A DNA stretch of 64,000 bases from Cladorhizidae sp. MBARI D1340-BT2 (GCA_028752905.1 JAQNBH010000139.1:1-64000), one strand, 5' to 3'. Positions 24,135-34,880 are shown, numbered from the stretch's first letter. A program made the numbers and translations. The notes: generated from the sequence alone by a model not told the origin.

Positions 24135-25359
24135 ACTTTCCCCAAGGGGCAGTGAAAATTATGACAGGCTGGGGAAAATCCAACCTCTTGTCAGCCATTT
24201 TCAACACAATTTTTCATCAATAAAGTCCGAACTGCGAGATTGCAATCGATGAGGCTATGATCAACTTTCAAGGTCATTCATCACTGAAGCAATACATGCC
24301 ATTGAAACCCATCAAAAGAGGAATCAAAGCGTGGGTTCGGGATGATAGCCGAAACGGTTTTTTCCACACAGTTAGAGATTTACACGGGGAAAAGAAAGGT
24401 GCAGTTGAACACCACTTGGGGGCAAGAGTGGTCAAGGAACTAACTGAGGACCTACAGGGCAAGTGGCACATGCACGTGTACTTTGACAGCTTTTTTTACC
24501 TCGCATAGTCTGTTGGTTGATTTGGAGAGGAGAGGGAGTTATGGATGTGGGACAGCCAGGAAAGATAGGCGTGGTTTACCCGAGGAGCTGGAGAAAGGCA
24601 AATTCAAGAAAAGGTAAAATGTGCACTAGATTAACACAAGTTAGTGTTATGCCACAAACATTTTGGTGTTGTATATCAGTTCATGCATGTTATTTACCAC
24701 AACTATGAGATACTCATTATATGAACTTCTAAACATTTTTAGGGGCCAGTCACTAACCACGCAATGTGGAAAAGTGTGTGCAAATGCATGGCAGGACCAA
24801 AAAATCTGAAAGTCATGATTATGTACACCAACAGCGACCCCAAGAGCGTCACCTCAGTCATTCGGCATACAAACAATGGCTGCAGAGAGGAAATAAGCTG
24901 CCCCTTAGCTATCCAGTCCTACAATAAATACATGGGAGGAGGGGATCAGATCAGAGGATATTATAGGTGCAGGGTGAAAACCTACAAAGACATATTTAAC
25001 TTTCTGATCGATGTGGCCATAACAAACGCCTTCATTCTACCCAAAGATGGTCAGGAAGCGGAAGTGAACTTACGATCAAGAAGTTCAGGATTCAGTTAGC
25101 CAAGGAGATAATTGGAAGTTATTGTAGCCGACGCAGAGCTGGGTGTGGCTCCATTATCAAGAGTCTTCCTTTCCTCCACTTCCCAATAAAGAACCCTGTA
25201 ACCTCTGGGAAGCGCAGTCGAGGACGTTGCACTTACTGCTACCAGCAACAAAAGAGATCGGACAGCCAGTGGTACTGAGAGGATTGTGGCATATGGCTAT
25301 GCCACACTGGAATTGCGAGCACCGACTGCTACCTATTGTGGCACAAAAACAAATTATAG
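24135..25359 (+). pseudogene. PB-B piggyBac transposase, 5'-truncated, copy 1
   Basis: The sequence begins inside the protein at ENYDRLGKIQPLVSHF, so the N-terminal part is missing. It continues through IDEAMINFQGHSSLKQY (Asp 1), VYFDSFF (Asp 2, with Ser in place of the usual Asn after Asp), a probable intron from about 24616 to 24742, then WQDQK (Asp 3, at 24795), MYTNSDPKSVTSV and NKYMGGGDQIRGYY. The C-terminal zinc-binding region is CTYCYQQQKR followed by CGIWLCHTGIASTDC, ending at TAG 25357-25359. Lesions: a frameshift after Asp 3, the YFDSFFYLA* frameshift, a one-base loss near 25050, and WY* in the Cys cluster. Copy 1 alone has an extra C in TTTTTCCACACAG. It is a different family from PB-A, clearly diverged in protein sequence. 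No terminal repeats were found. Confidence 0.88.
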
Positions 25360-25791
25360 TCATGTTATTGGAATATAACCTTCTCTCTCCATATGTACCA
25401 ATGTACTACATTGTATTCATATAAAATGATATTTTTTGGCGTGTAATCAAATACAGCACGTTGCCATTCATCAACCACTTTAGTTATTGCAATTTGGTTT
25501 CACTCGAATCACAACTGTTAGCTTTGACAAGCTACAAACCAATTTACAGCTTTTGATTTGTTTTAATTAGTTGTGGGTGTCTGCCAAACAGAGGAGGGTC
25601 CTGCCTTGGATGTTTTAACATGCATCTTCTGACAAAACATGCCTCTAGAGATATTTTATATATCATTGGAAAGCACATAGAACAAGCAACAATTTGAGCA
25701 TAAAATTATCCACACAAAACAATTATAAAAAAAGTTATTGGCAGTCAAAAGTCAACAACGTTTTTAGCCAGTCTTCAGATAGAGCCCCTCC
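25360..25791. other. PB-B 3' flank, no gene
   Basis: Non-coding, AT-rich. A 40-bp segment at 25393-25432 (ATGTACCAATGTACTACATT and onward) recurs at 26140-26179, with one or two differences. Nothing else was recognised. Confidence 0.6.
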
Positions 25792-25998
25792 TTAAGTCGC
25801 TCTGTGGCCTAGTGTGTCTATGAGGCTTAGTTCGGCAAAGGTGTCTCTGTAGACTAGTTCATCATAGGTGTCTCCGTTGTTTAGTTCAGTATAGGTGACT
25901 ATGTGGCTTAGTTCAGCATAAGTGTCTCGGTGGCTTAATTCAGCATTGGTATCTCTGTGTCTTAATTCAGCGAAGGTGTCTCAGTGGCCTAGTTAAAT
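25792..25998. repeat. 27-bp minisatellite (right block), copy 1
   Basis: About seven diverged copies of a 27-bp unit of the form GGTGTCTCTGTGGCTTAG then TTCAGCATA. The same unit flanks PB-B on its left (about 20810-20851 plus 24078-24134, split by PB-A). TTAAGTCGCTCTGTGGCCTA occurs on both sides, so PB-B sits between two blocks of one minisatellite. Confidence 0.85.
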
Positions 25999-26055
25999 CG
26001 TTAATCACAAAAAAATTAAATCGAGCACCATGAGGTGCATATGTTACAGTTGCAG

Positions 26056-26142
26056 GTATAGAGGTGCATGTATAGAGGTGTATGTATAGAGGTGCATGTA
26101 TAGAGGTATAGTGGTATAGAGGTGCATGTATAGAGGTGCATG
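26056..26142. repeat. 14-bp minisatellite, copy 1
   Basis: About six copies of GTATAGAGGTGCAT with small variants, ending in the second copy of the ATGTACCAATGTACTACATT segment. The adjoining 26180-26430 shows no gene. Confidence 0.9.
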
Positions 26143-26430
26143 TACCAATGTACTACATTGTATTCATATCAAATGATATGTAATACCTGTGAGAAAGTGG
26201 CAAATTCAGGTTGCTTCATAGTTCAGGGGGTTATAGGGTTTCTTATTTCAGCTCCACTGCTCTCTCCTTTTCATGCCCACCCATGGGGGGTGATGGTAGG
26301 TTAGCAGGACATTGTATTGGGACTTGATAGACAAAGAACCTATGGATGCACATAAAAAACTCAGTATCATACCTACAGTAGCTTAGCTAACAGCTATGCG
26401 TTCCAAATATAAAAATTATTTATAGCGTAC

Positions 26431-26493
26431 CTTTCTTTCTCCAGCAGCTTCCAAGGCTCAGGCGAGTGTAGCAGGTCACGCCATCGAAAGTTT
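26431..26493 (-). other. candidate 63-bp exon, unidentified
   Basis: On the minus strand a pyrimidine-rich stretch ending TTCTTCAG precedes 63 bp with two open frames (one reads FRWRDLLHSPEPWKLLEKE), followed by AAAG|GTACGC, a fair donor. It recurs at 35525-35587, 44616-44678 and 53712-53774. It lies on the same strand as the kinesin exons, but I cannot match it to kinesin or to another family. Confidence 0.22.
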
Positions 26494-26555
26494 CTGAAGA
26501 ATAAAAGAACTCCGATCTTTAGCTGAACATTCGATTATACTCTTTGGTACTGGAT

Positions 26556-26630
26556 TTATGGATGTGGGACTGCCAGGAAAGACAAGCATGGTTTCCCTGA
26601 GTAGCTGGAGAAAGCAAAATTCAAGAAAAG
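26556..26630 (+). pseudogene. PB-C: piggyBac scrap related to PB-B, copy 1
   Basis: TTATGGATGTGGGACTGCCA to TTCAAGAAAAG matches PB-B at 24538-24616 with a handful of substitutions. It encodes the remains of the G-T-A-R-K-D-R-R-G-L-P-E-E-L segment. The match stops exactly where the PB-B exon meets its GT donor, and the CAA repeat begins at that point. Confidence 0.75.
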
Positions 26631-26996
26631 TCAACAACAATGACAACAACAACAAAACACTGACGACACAATCAAAACACCACAAAAACAATGACAACAA
26701 CAACAAAACAATGATGACACAATGACAACACCACAGCAACAATGACAACAACAATGACAACAACAAAACACTGACGACACAATGACAACACCACAGCAAC
26801 AATGACAACAACAACAAAACACTGACGACACAATGACAACACCACAACAACAATGACAACAACAACACAATGACGACACAATGACAACAACACAATAATG
26901 ACAACAACAATGATAACACAACAACAACGACAACACCACAACAACAATGACAACACAACAATAGCAACACAACAGCAATGACAACACCACAACAAT
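26631..26996. repeat. CAA/TGACAAC low-complexity minisatellite, copy 1
   Basis: Imperfect repeats of TGACAACAACAACAAAACAC, TGACGACACA and ATGACAACACCACAGCAACA. The long Val/Cys/Leu-rich minus-strand frames across it are products of the period, not genes. Confidence 0.95.
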
Positions 26997-27032
26997 GTCC
27001 ACAGAACTAGCCGCTTGGCTTGGCAGCCCAGA

Positions 27033-27414
27033 GTGTGTGTGTGTGTGTGTGTGTCCTCTCACCCACCAGAGAGAGAGAGAGTGTGTGTGTGTGTGTGTGT
27101 CCTCTCACCCACCAGAGAGAGTGTGTGTGTGTGTGTGTGTCCTCTCACCCACCAGAGAGAGTGTGTGTGTGTGTGTGTCCTCTCACCCACCAGAGAGAGA
27201 GTGTGTGTGTGTGTGTGTCCTCTCACCCACCAGAGAGAGAGTGTGTGTGTGTGTGTGTGTCCTCTCACCCACCAGAGAGAGTGTGTGTGTGTGTGTGTGT
27301 CCTCTCACCCACCAGAGAGAGAGTGTGTGTGTGTGTGTGTGTCCTCTCACCCACCAGAGAGAGAGTGTGTGTGTGTGTGTGTGTCCTCTCACCCACCAGA
27401 GAGAGTGTGTGTGT
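27033..27414. repeat. (GT)n minisatellite with CCTCTCACCCACCAGAGAG, copy 1
   Basis: Ten copies of a 36-42 bp unit: 8-11 GT dinucleotides, CCTCTCACCCACC, then AGAGAG(AG)n. It directly abuts the donor site of the minus-strand kinesin exon. GT and AG run lengths differ between units of the array. Confidence 0.96.
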
Positions 27415-27416
27415 AC

Positions 27417-27611
27417 CTTGCCAGAAGCCACGGCGTTGATACAGTTCCCGAGTGCCAATAACGAGTGATTTATGTTGGCTCCTTCTCCGAGGAGCGTGCC
27501 TCTATTAGATGTCACAGTAGCACGCTCCGAGCCAGCCAGGTCTATCATAGACATCTTGTGCATCACCTCTGCATTCAGACCAGCTGTACGAGCCCTCTGC
27601 TCCACTAACAC
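27417..27611 (-). CDS. kinesin-8-like motor domain exon (partial gene), copy 1
   Basis: On the minus strand GCCTAG precedes 195 open bases (65 codons, phase 0 at both ends), followed by a donor AAG|GTACAC. The peptide contains the switch II motif in [18 protein letters not shown] and then [17 protein letters not shown]; it begins [22 protein letters not shown] plus N-I-N-x-S-L-L-A-L-G-N-x-I is specific for kinesin motor domains, and the R-T-A-G-L-N entry and N-R-G segment fit kinesin-8 (KIF18/KIF19). His replaces the usual Arg in NINRSL. The GT minisatellite occupies the downstream intron side and a 17-bp minisatellite the upstream side. No downstream exon (YRDSKLTRLL region) was found, so whether any full-length transcript exists is unknown. 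Confidence 0.72.
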
Positions 27612-27621
27612 CTAGGCAACC

Positions 27622-28412
27622 ACATGACACACCATCACATGTCACATGCAATCACATCTCACACACCATTACATGTCATACACCATCACATGTCACACAC
27701 CATCACATGTCACACACCATCACATGTCACACCATCACATGTCACACACCATCACATGTCACACCATCACATGTCACACACCATCACATGTCACACCATC
27801 ACATGTCACACGCCATCACATGTCACACACCATCACATGTCACACACCAGCACATGTCACACACCATCACATGTCACACACCATCACATGTCACACACCA
27901 TCACATGTCACACTCCATCACATGTCACACACCACATGTCACACACCATCACATGTCACACACCATCACATGTCACACACCATCACATGTCATACGCCAT
28001 CACACGTCACACACCATCACATGTCACACACCATCACATGTCACACGCCATCACATGTCACACACCATCACGTGTCACACACCATAACGTGCCACACGCC
28101 ATAACGTATCACACACCATCACATGTCACACACCATCACATGTCACACACCATCACCTGTCACACACCATCACATGTCACACACCATCACATGTCACACA
28201 CCATCACATGTAACACACCATCACATGTCACACACCATCACATGTCACACACCATCACATGTCACACGCCATCACATGTCACACACTATCATGTGTCACA
28301 CACCATAACGTATCACACACCATCACATGTCACACACCATCACATGACACACACCATCACATGTCACACACCATCACATGTCACACACCATCACATGTCA
28401 CACCAGATCATG
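27622..28412. repeat. 17-bp minisatellite between kinesin exons, copy 1
   Basis: About 46 copies of ACATGTCACACACCATC with variants (CACGCC, CATAACGT, CAGCAC). Because 17 is not a multiple of 3 and the unit contains no stop on +, all three + frames encode the same 17-residue His/Thr/Ser/Met repeat shifted in register; these long frames are artefacts. On the minus strand it lies between two kinesin exons. Confidence 0.97.
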
Positions 28413-28487
28413 TCAGACAGGTGGTTGTGGGTGGCATGGTGTCAAGAGTGAGCTCTGATGTGTGAAGGTGCTAATGACTGACTAGAC

Positions 28488-28582
28488 ATGTCTTCTCCCT
28501 GTGTGCTGTATCCTATTCCCATTCCCCCTCGCCAGCATGGCAAGGATCTCCTCCACATCATTGGGGGTGTGGTAGCTCAGAC
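28488..28582 (-). CDS. upstream kinesin motor exon (partial), copy 1
   Basis: After an acceptor-like GAGCTCAG the minus strand reads LSYHTPNDVEEILAMLARGN then NRIQHTG. This matches the kinesin segment before switch I, whose pattern is E-E-I/L-x-x-L-L-x-x-G-N-x-N-R-x-x-H. The expected continuation (A-T-x-x-N-x-x-S-S-R-S-H) is not intact; a possible scrambled trace (R-A-H-S) lies near 28445-28462. The donor is uncertain (CAT|GTCTAG is the best I see), so the right-hand boundary is approximate. With switch I damaged, this argues for a pseudogene despite the clean downstream exon. Confidence 0.55.
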
Positions 28583-29278
28583 CTGAGCTCATGTGCATGT
28601 ACATATATAGTGTGTGAAAGGAGGGTGCTGCTGGTGTTCTCCCCACTCATGTGCATGTATATATAGTGTGTGTTAAAGAAATAAAGGATAACAGGACTCT
28701 ATCCAACTAGACCACGGCCACGGCCAGTTAGATGGCGCCAATCATTGCACTGATTTCCAAAGCAGTACAATATTGGTGAACATGATAAACATGAAGGGTC
28801 GTTTAACATGGGGGTGTGGTCTACGTGGGCACGATCTTCTTTCCTTTCTTTCTTTAACAGGCCAATCCAATATTTTAAAATAAAAACGTTTTTGGTTTCT
28901 TATTTCTTTGTTTTATTTCTGTATGTTCTAGTTGAGCAGAGGAGGACTACGCCTAGTCAGAGCTTCAGGGGTCTCCAGGGCTTTTAATTCTAACTTGATT
29001 ATTGCTGTTGAACAAACATTACACTTATCAGCACATGCCATGTCTCGTTGCTATTGCTGATTGTACACAATGTAGGATCAGCTACAGCCTCCTTCCTACG
29101 TTTATGATTATATTTGAAGCCACATGCTCTATGCCTAGCTCTATGTATTTGATTGGTCAGAATGAACAGACAGAGCTGGGCATATAACAATTAGTTAGTC
29201 CTGATTGTTCACTTCTGATGTTTGTGTTGCTGGTGTTTGGAGAATAATAAGACTTCACTAACTCTGGTGGCAGCATAT
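28583..29278. other. unit tail, no gene recognised
   Basis: It contains two copies of CTCATGTGCATGTA.ATATAT (about 28588 and 28647) and unassigned DNA repeated in all complete copies. Short open frames on both strands at 28999-29190 (63 and 61 codons) mirror each other and have no recognisable motif. Confidence 0.5.
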
Positions 29279-29432
29279 ATCTCTGGGATTCTCAGGCAAG
29301 ATAGCTGGGTGGGCATTGTGAGGTTGAGTTAGGTCTAAGATAGTGTGTGGTACTAGAAGAGTCTAACAATATATATATATTTGTCTTGTTAATAAATGCC
29401 TTTTTTTCTTTTCTTACACGTGTAACTGACAG

Positions 29433-29614
29433 AGGCTTCTGTTAGTAAGGCTATTGGAGAAGTGGAAGCAGAAGCATCTGTCAAGGCTACAGCTAAGAAA
29501 TACCATCTATCAGTCTCCATGCTCTGCAAACGATGTCTAGTTGAAAAGGGGGGAGTAGTTTTGGGCAAAAGAGGCGGTACATTTCAATGCCTAATGAAAA
29601 AGGTCATTGAATAG
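29433..29614 (+). pseudogene. HTH-like coding relic, copy 2
   Basis: Same acceptor, frame and stop as the copy-1 relic at 20336-20517. No differences that alter the frame were seen. Confidence 0.4.
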
Positions 29615-29960
29615 CCCAGGGCTTCCTCTAGCCACTGGTACCAATTTCAATCTTTAGCACTTAGCAATCTGGAGTTATTTAGGCTGAGGTTTTTGACATT
29701 CGTGTTTTTGAGGTCACTCCACTTTAGGGTCTAGTAACTTGCCCATAGTTATACCTACAGTGTATGAAACATATTTTAGTATCAAAAGAGAGCACACAGA
29801 GAGACCTATCTTTTGATCTATATATGAAGTCCATACCATGAAGTTTGCAGAATCTACGGAGCTCTAAAGTTGTAACCATAAGTAAAATAAAAAAATGCAA
29901 CTGTTTCCCCACAGAGGTGTCTCTATTGACTAGTTCAGTACAAGTGTCTCGGGTTCTTAA

Positions 29961-32900
29961 CCGATTAAGCGCCATAAGCGCCATATGGCGCAAAGGGAAA
30001 TCGGACTCGCGAAAAAAATTATATAAAAATATATATTTGAACTAAGTGCCAAATTCTTGTTGCTGCACATGCCCAAAAGAATGCTGAATCATTCTAAAAA
30101 CGTCATTTACACGTGCTGCTATATGTGCCGGCCGCGCCCCGCTTTTTGCTCATAACTTCGGTTTTCAAGATGGCGAGGATGCTTTGTTTTGTACGAAGTA
30201 ACTTTTCTTCTTTTTGACGATGACACTAGCGGCTCTGGCTCGGATTCTGGTGGGAAAGAAGGCCAGAGATATATGCCTACCATGGTTGTGCCCTGGATCC
30301 CCTGGCTCTAAGTCAAAATGCTCGGGTGGAAGGATTTCTCGATGGTATGTTTGTTTCTACCTTAGCGCTTGGTTGCCATTGTATTCCACAATCTTCTGAG
30401 ATAATTCGCTAACCAAACTGTAGCCTATTCTTGTGTTTTTTGAGGATATAAATATTTCTAACGTAGCAGTTGAAGAAGATTAGTTATAGCCATAAATGTA
30501 GGTTGAGCTTTTTTTATTACTTATCAAATTTGAATTTGAATTTTCAAAAAAAACGTTCGTATAAGGTTTATGTTATCAACTTTTCTTTCTTGGCAGTCCG
30601 TTGGAGATGAAGGTGATCCATTGTTACCATCTACTTGTGGGAGCTCTGGACTTAGTGTAGGTTGGTACAAAGGAAATTTTGTAGAGTTACTATTATATAT
30701 TTCCTTTCAGCCTCTAAAGAAGAGAGTGACCATTTGAACACTCCTTCCTTACCATCTACTGACCCTCCATCCTTATTACCATCTACTGACCCTCCATCCT
30801 TATTACCATCTACTGACCCTCCATCCTTACCATCTACTGACCCTCCATCCTTACTATCTACTGACCCTCCGTCCTTACAATCTGCTACAGGGGACTCTTC
30901 TGGAATAAGTAAGTTATCAAAATTGATATTTGAATATTTGTTTGTATACATATTTATGTGTTACAGAGAATGTGAGGTGTGGTGCTATAGTAGAGGTTCA
31001 TGTAGTACTACTAGTCCACCACCACAAGGTACTGGTAATAGGCAGGCCCAGTCCCGAGTTTGTAGTAGTAAGGCTAGCTCATCTAGCACTAGTTATCAGA
31101 TAATACCAGTCGAAGGTCTGCTGGAGAAAAAAAGAGACAATTCTGGCCCAAACTCAGCTTTGCTCGGTGTAACAAGTTCGTTACTAGGTGCTTTTTATCT
31201 TTTTTTAAAACTATTGACGTGTGGGACCTCCATGTGAGAGAGACTAATATGTATGTTTCTAGGGTGGGGCTCCCCCATAATTGGCATGATACATGTGAAG
31301 AAGAAATGGAGGCTTTTGTAGAACTTTTGATTGTTATGGGCATTTCAAAACTTCCCCATATAGACATGTACTGGTCCTGTGAATATCCTGATTTGTCATG
31401 TCGTTTGGTGAGTAGAGTAATGCCCCTTTGGAGGTTTAGGCAGTTGATGCGGCTACATGCATGTCAACTCCATTGCTAGCTCACAGGTAACATCTGGTAA
31501 TCCCAATTATGATAGGCTGTATAAGCTTTGAAAGCGAGTATTGTTTGCATCAGGAGCTTAGCATTGATGAAGCCATGATTCCCTATCAAGGGAGGCTTGG
31601 CTTCAAGCAATATATGAAGGATGAGCCTACGAAATGGGGCATAAAAGTATTTGTGCTTTTGGATGCAAGGAATGGTTATATTTATCGATTACAAATTTAT
31701 ACTGGGAAGAATGTGGAAACAGGAGATAGTACAGGTTTGTGTAGTCGGGTAGTGTTAGATTTGTTGGAGGGATTTGAGCACAAGAACTTTCAGGTATACA
31801 TGGATAACTTTTATACAAGTCCTAATTTATTTCACACAATGACTATTAGAGGGGTTGGTGCATGTGGCACAGCTAGGCCTAATAGGAAAAACTTTCCTAA
31901 GGAGTTACTTACAAAGTGGAAGAATAGAGGAAAATATGATTACAGATCAAATAGTTCACTCCTGGCTTTAGTGGGTAGACAAGGGTGTGATTGACATGAT
32001 GACTAATATGCATGCAGCTTTGTGGCAAGGACAACAACCAACTGTGAAACATCATCAGCTTGATGGTTCTCGACTGAATGTGTCTTGCCCCCCTCCCTGT
32101 TTACCTGATTATCAATCATTCATGAGGGGTGTCTACCAAATATGCAAACACCCCCTTCCACCATCTCTTTGATTTTCTACCGAAATTGTAGTAGCCCATT
32201 CTTTGGTCTGCTCTGGTAGAAGTTTTTTTTTTGAACGCCTTTATTGAATGCCTTTATCTGTTTTCTTTTTCAAACACTTCTCTACATAAGAGGCAGGATA
32301 GTTATTTAGATCTTCGGATTAGCTTAGTAAAAACATTGATTGGTTCCTATTCTTCTCGCTGGCGTATAGGCCTTGTATGTTTCCTACATCCCAGCTAGAA
32401 CGTCTCAATTTGCAACTAGGTCATTTCCCCCTTCTACTTCTGTTTGGTGTGCATAAAAATGGTTCGAGGCATGAAAGCCTAAATGAGTGTGGTTACTGTA
32501 GGTTCATTTGTGCATTGGATCTGACCGTATCATACCTTGGTGGAATATTAGTGTTGCATGTATTCTCTTTGTTCTCGTGACCATGAAATATAAGTTGTGT
32601 ATGGTGTATGTCCGTGCCTCTTGGTAAAAAGTGTGGATACTTGTGTCTAATAATGCATTTTTCTCTATTGTTGTGTCTTTGTGTTCTAGATGCCTGGGAA
32701 GTGTTGATAGAGCCTGGTCTTGCCCTTCTACACACACACACACAACATGTATTACAATGCTACTCTCTCACTCTCCTTCATTCTTCATCAAATTACCCAC
32801 CCACATTCTACCCACACACACATACTTTTTCTATTCAAATATTCGATTCATATATTGTCTGTTCAAAATGTTTTGTCTTAGGAAGTTTTAGGATTGTTAT

Positions 32901-33160
32901 TGTCTTGATTCTGTGTCAAATTATATGAATATGCCCAAATATATGGTATATAAATGTTGGTTCAATTTTGAAAAGCTTGCCAAATGCTGGATATTTGGTC
33001 CTTGGGTTTCATTAAAAAATCAGGATGTACAGCAATCACTGGGCTTCCATATGAACGAGGTTTCCTGTGCTGACGTCCTATAAGAAGCTCGAGGGGAAAA
33101 TTAGTAATTAAATCGTTAATTATTTTACCGCAGGTACTAGGAAAGTCGGCGCTTAATCGG
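29961..33160 (+). mobile_element. piggyBac element PB-A, copy 2
   Basis: TTAA-flanked with the same 13-bp terminal repeats; 3200 bp. It is shorter than copy 1 because it has one fewer 24-bp STDPPS unit, offset by a 5-bp AGATA-type insertion near 30400 and one extra T. Confidence 0.96.
30214..32593 (+). pseudogene. PB-A transposase (decayed), copy 2
   Basis: Same domain order and same inactivating lesions as copy 1; five STDPPS units. The segment before the DDE domain reads SCRLVSRV where copy 1 reads SCSLVSRV. Confidence 0.9.
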
Positions 33161-33223
33161 TTAATTCAGCTTAAGTCGCTCTGTGGCCTAGTACATCATA
33201 TATGTGTCTATGAGGCTTAGTTC

Positions 33224-34448
33224 ACTTTCCCCAAGGGGCAGTGAAAATTATGACAGGCTGGGGAAAATCCAACCTCTTGTCAGCCATTTTCAACACAATT
33301 TTTCATCAATAAAGTCCGAACTGTGAGATTGCAATCGATGAGGCTATGATCAACTTTCAAGGTCATTCATCACTGAAGCAATACATGCCATTGAAACCCA
33401 TCAAAAGAGGAATCAAGGTGTGGGTTCGGGATGATAGCCGAAACGGTTTTTTCACACAGTTAGAGATTTACACGGGTAAAAAGAAAGGTGCAGTTGAACA
33501 CCACTTGGGGGCAAGAGTGGTCAAGGAACTAACTGAGGACCTACAGGGCAAGTGGCACATGCACGTGTACTTTGACAGCTTTTTTTACCTCGCATAGTCT
33601 GTTGGTTGATTTGGAGAGGAGAGGGAGTTATGGATGTGGGACAGCCAGGAAAGACAGGCGTGGTTTACCCGAGGAGCTGGAGAAAGGCAAATTCAAGAAA
33701 AGGTAAAATGTGCACTAGATTAACACAAGTTAGTGTTATGCCACAAACATTTTGGTGTTGTATATCAGTTCATGCATGTTATTTACCACAACTATGAGAT
33801 ACTCATTATATGAACTTCTAAACATTTTTAGGGGCCAGTCACTAACCACGCAATGTGGAAAAGTGTGTGCAAATGCATGGCAGGACCAAAAAATCTGAAA
33901 GTCATGATTATGTACACCAACAGCGACCCCAAGAGCGTCACCTCAGTCATTCGGCATACAAACAATGGCAGCAGAGAGGAAATAAGCTGCCCCTTAGCTA
34001 TCCAGTCCTACAATAAATACATGGGAGGAGGGGATCAGATCATAGGATATTATAGGTGCAGGGTGAAAACCTACAAAGACATATTTAACTTTCTGATCGA
34101 TGTGGCCATAACAAACGCCTTCATTCTACCCAAAGATGGTCAGGAAGCGGAAGTGAACTTACGATCAAGAAGTTCAGGATTCAGTTAGCCAAGGAGATAA
34201 TTGGAAGTTATTGTAGCCGACGCAGAGCTGGGTGTGGCTCCATTATCAAGAGTCTTCCTTTCCTCCACTTCCCAATAAAGAACCCTGTAACCTCTGGGAA
34301 GCGCAGTCGAGGACGTTGCACTTACTGCTACCAGCAACAAAAGAGATCGGACAGCCAGTGGTACTGAGAGGATTGTGGCATATGGCTATGCCACACTGGA
34401 ATTGCGAGCACCGACTGCTACCTATTGTGGCACAAAAACAAATTATAG
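33224..34448 (+). pseudogene. PB-B transposase, 5'-truncated, copy 2
   Basis: Like copy 1 but with the NGFFTQLEIYTGKKKG segment in frame (copy 1 is frameshifted there). The YFDSFFYLA* and post-Asp 3 frameshifts are shared. It reads GGGDQIIGYY where copies 1 and 5 read GGGDQIRGYY. Confidence 0.88.
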
Positions 34449-34880
34449 TCATGTTATTGGAATATAACCTTCTCTCTCCATATGTACCAATGTACTACAT
34501 TGTATTCATATAAAATGATATTTTTTGGCGTGTAATCAAATACAGCACGTTGCCATTCATCAACCACTTTAGTTATTGCAATTTGGTTTCACTCGAATCA
34601 CAACTGTTAGCTTTGACAAGCTACAAACCAATTTACAGCTTTTGATTTTTTTTAATTAGTTGTGGGTGTCTGCCAAACAGAGGAGGGTCCTGCCTTGGAT
34701 GTTTTAACATGCATCTTCTGACAAAACATGCCTCTAGAGATATTTTATATATCATTGGAAAGCACATAGAACAAGCAACAATTTGAGCATAAAATTATCC
34801 ACACAAAACAATTATAAAAAAAGTTATTGGCAGTCAAAAGTCAACAACGTTTTTAGCCAGTCTTCAGATAGAGCCCCTCC

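Larger units (their letters stand above)
20182..29278. repeat. composite unit, copy 1
   Basis: Leftmost copy, abutting the 32-bp minisatellite. It has PB-A inserted but keeps several states shared with copy 5 (for example GGTCTATAACTTGCC and CATCATATGTGTC), so it is the most divergent of the PB-A-bearing complete copies. Confidence 0.95.

Noticed and set aside
26995..27468. Cys/Val-rich (CVCVCV...PLTHQRE) frames
   Set aside because: Produced by (GT)n and CCTCTCACCCACC repeats; they run through the kinesin exon on the opposite strand.
27183..27611. 142-codon minus-strand protein starting in the kinesin exon and continuing into [13 protein letters not shown]
   Set aside because: Only the first 65 codons are kinesin; the rest reads through the splice donor into the GT minisatellite.
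27624..28451. 275-codon His/Thr/Ser/Met-rich open frame (and equivalents in copies 2-4)
   Set aside because: All three + frames give the same 17-residue periodic peptide because the 17-bp unit has no stop; there is no start context, splice signal or domain.
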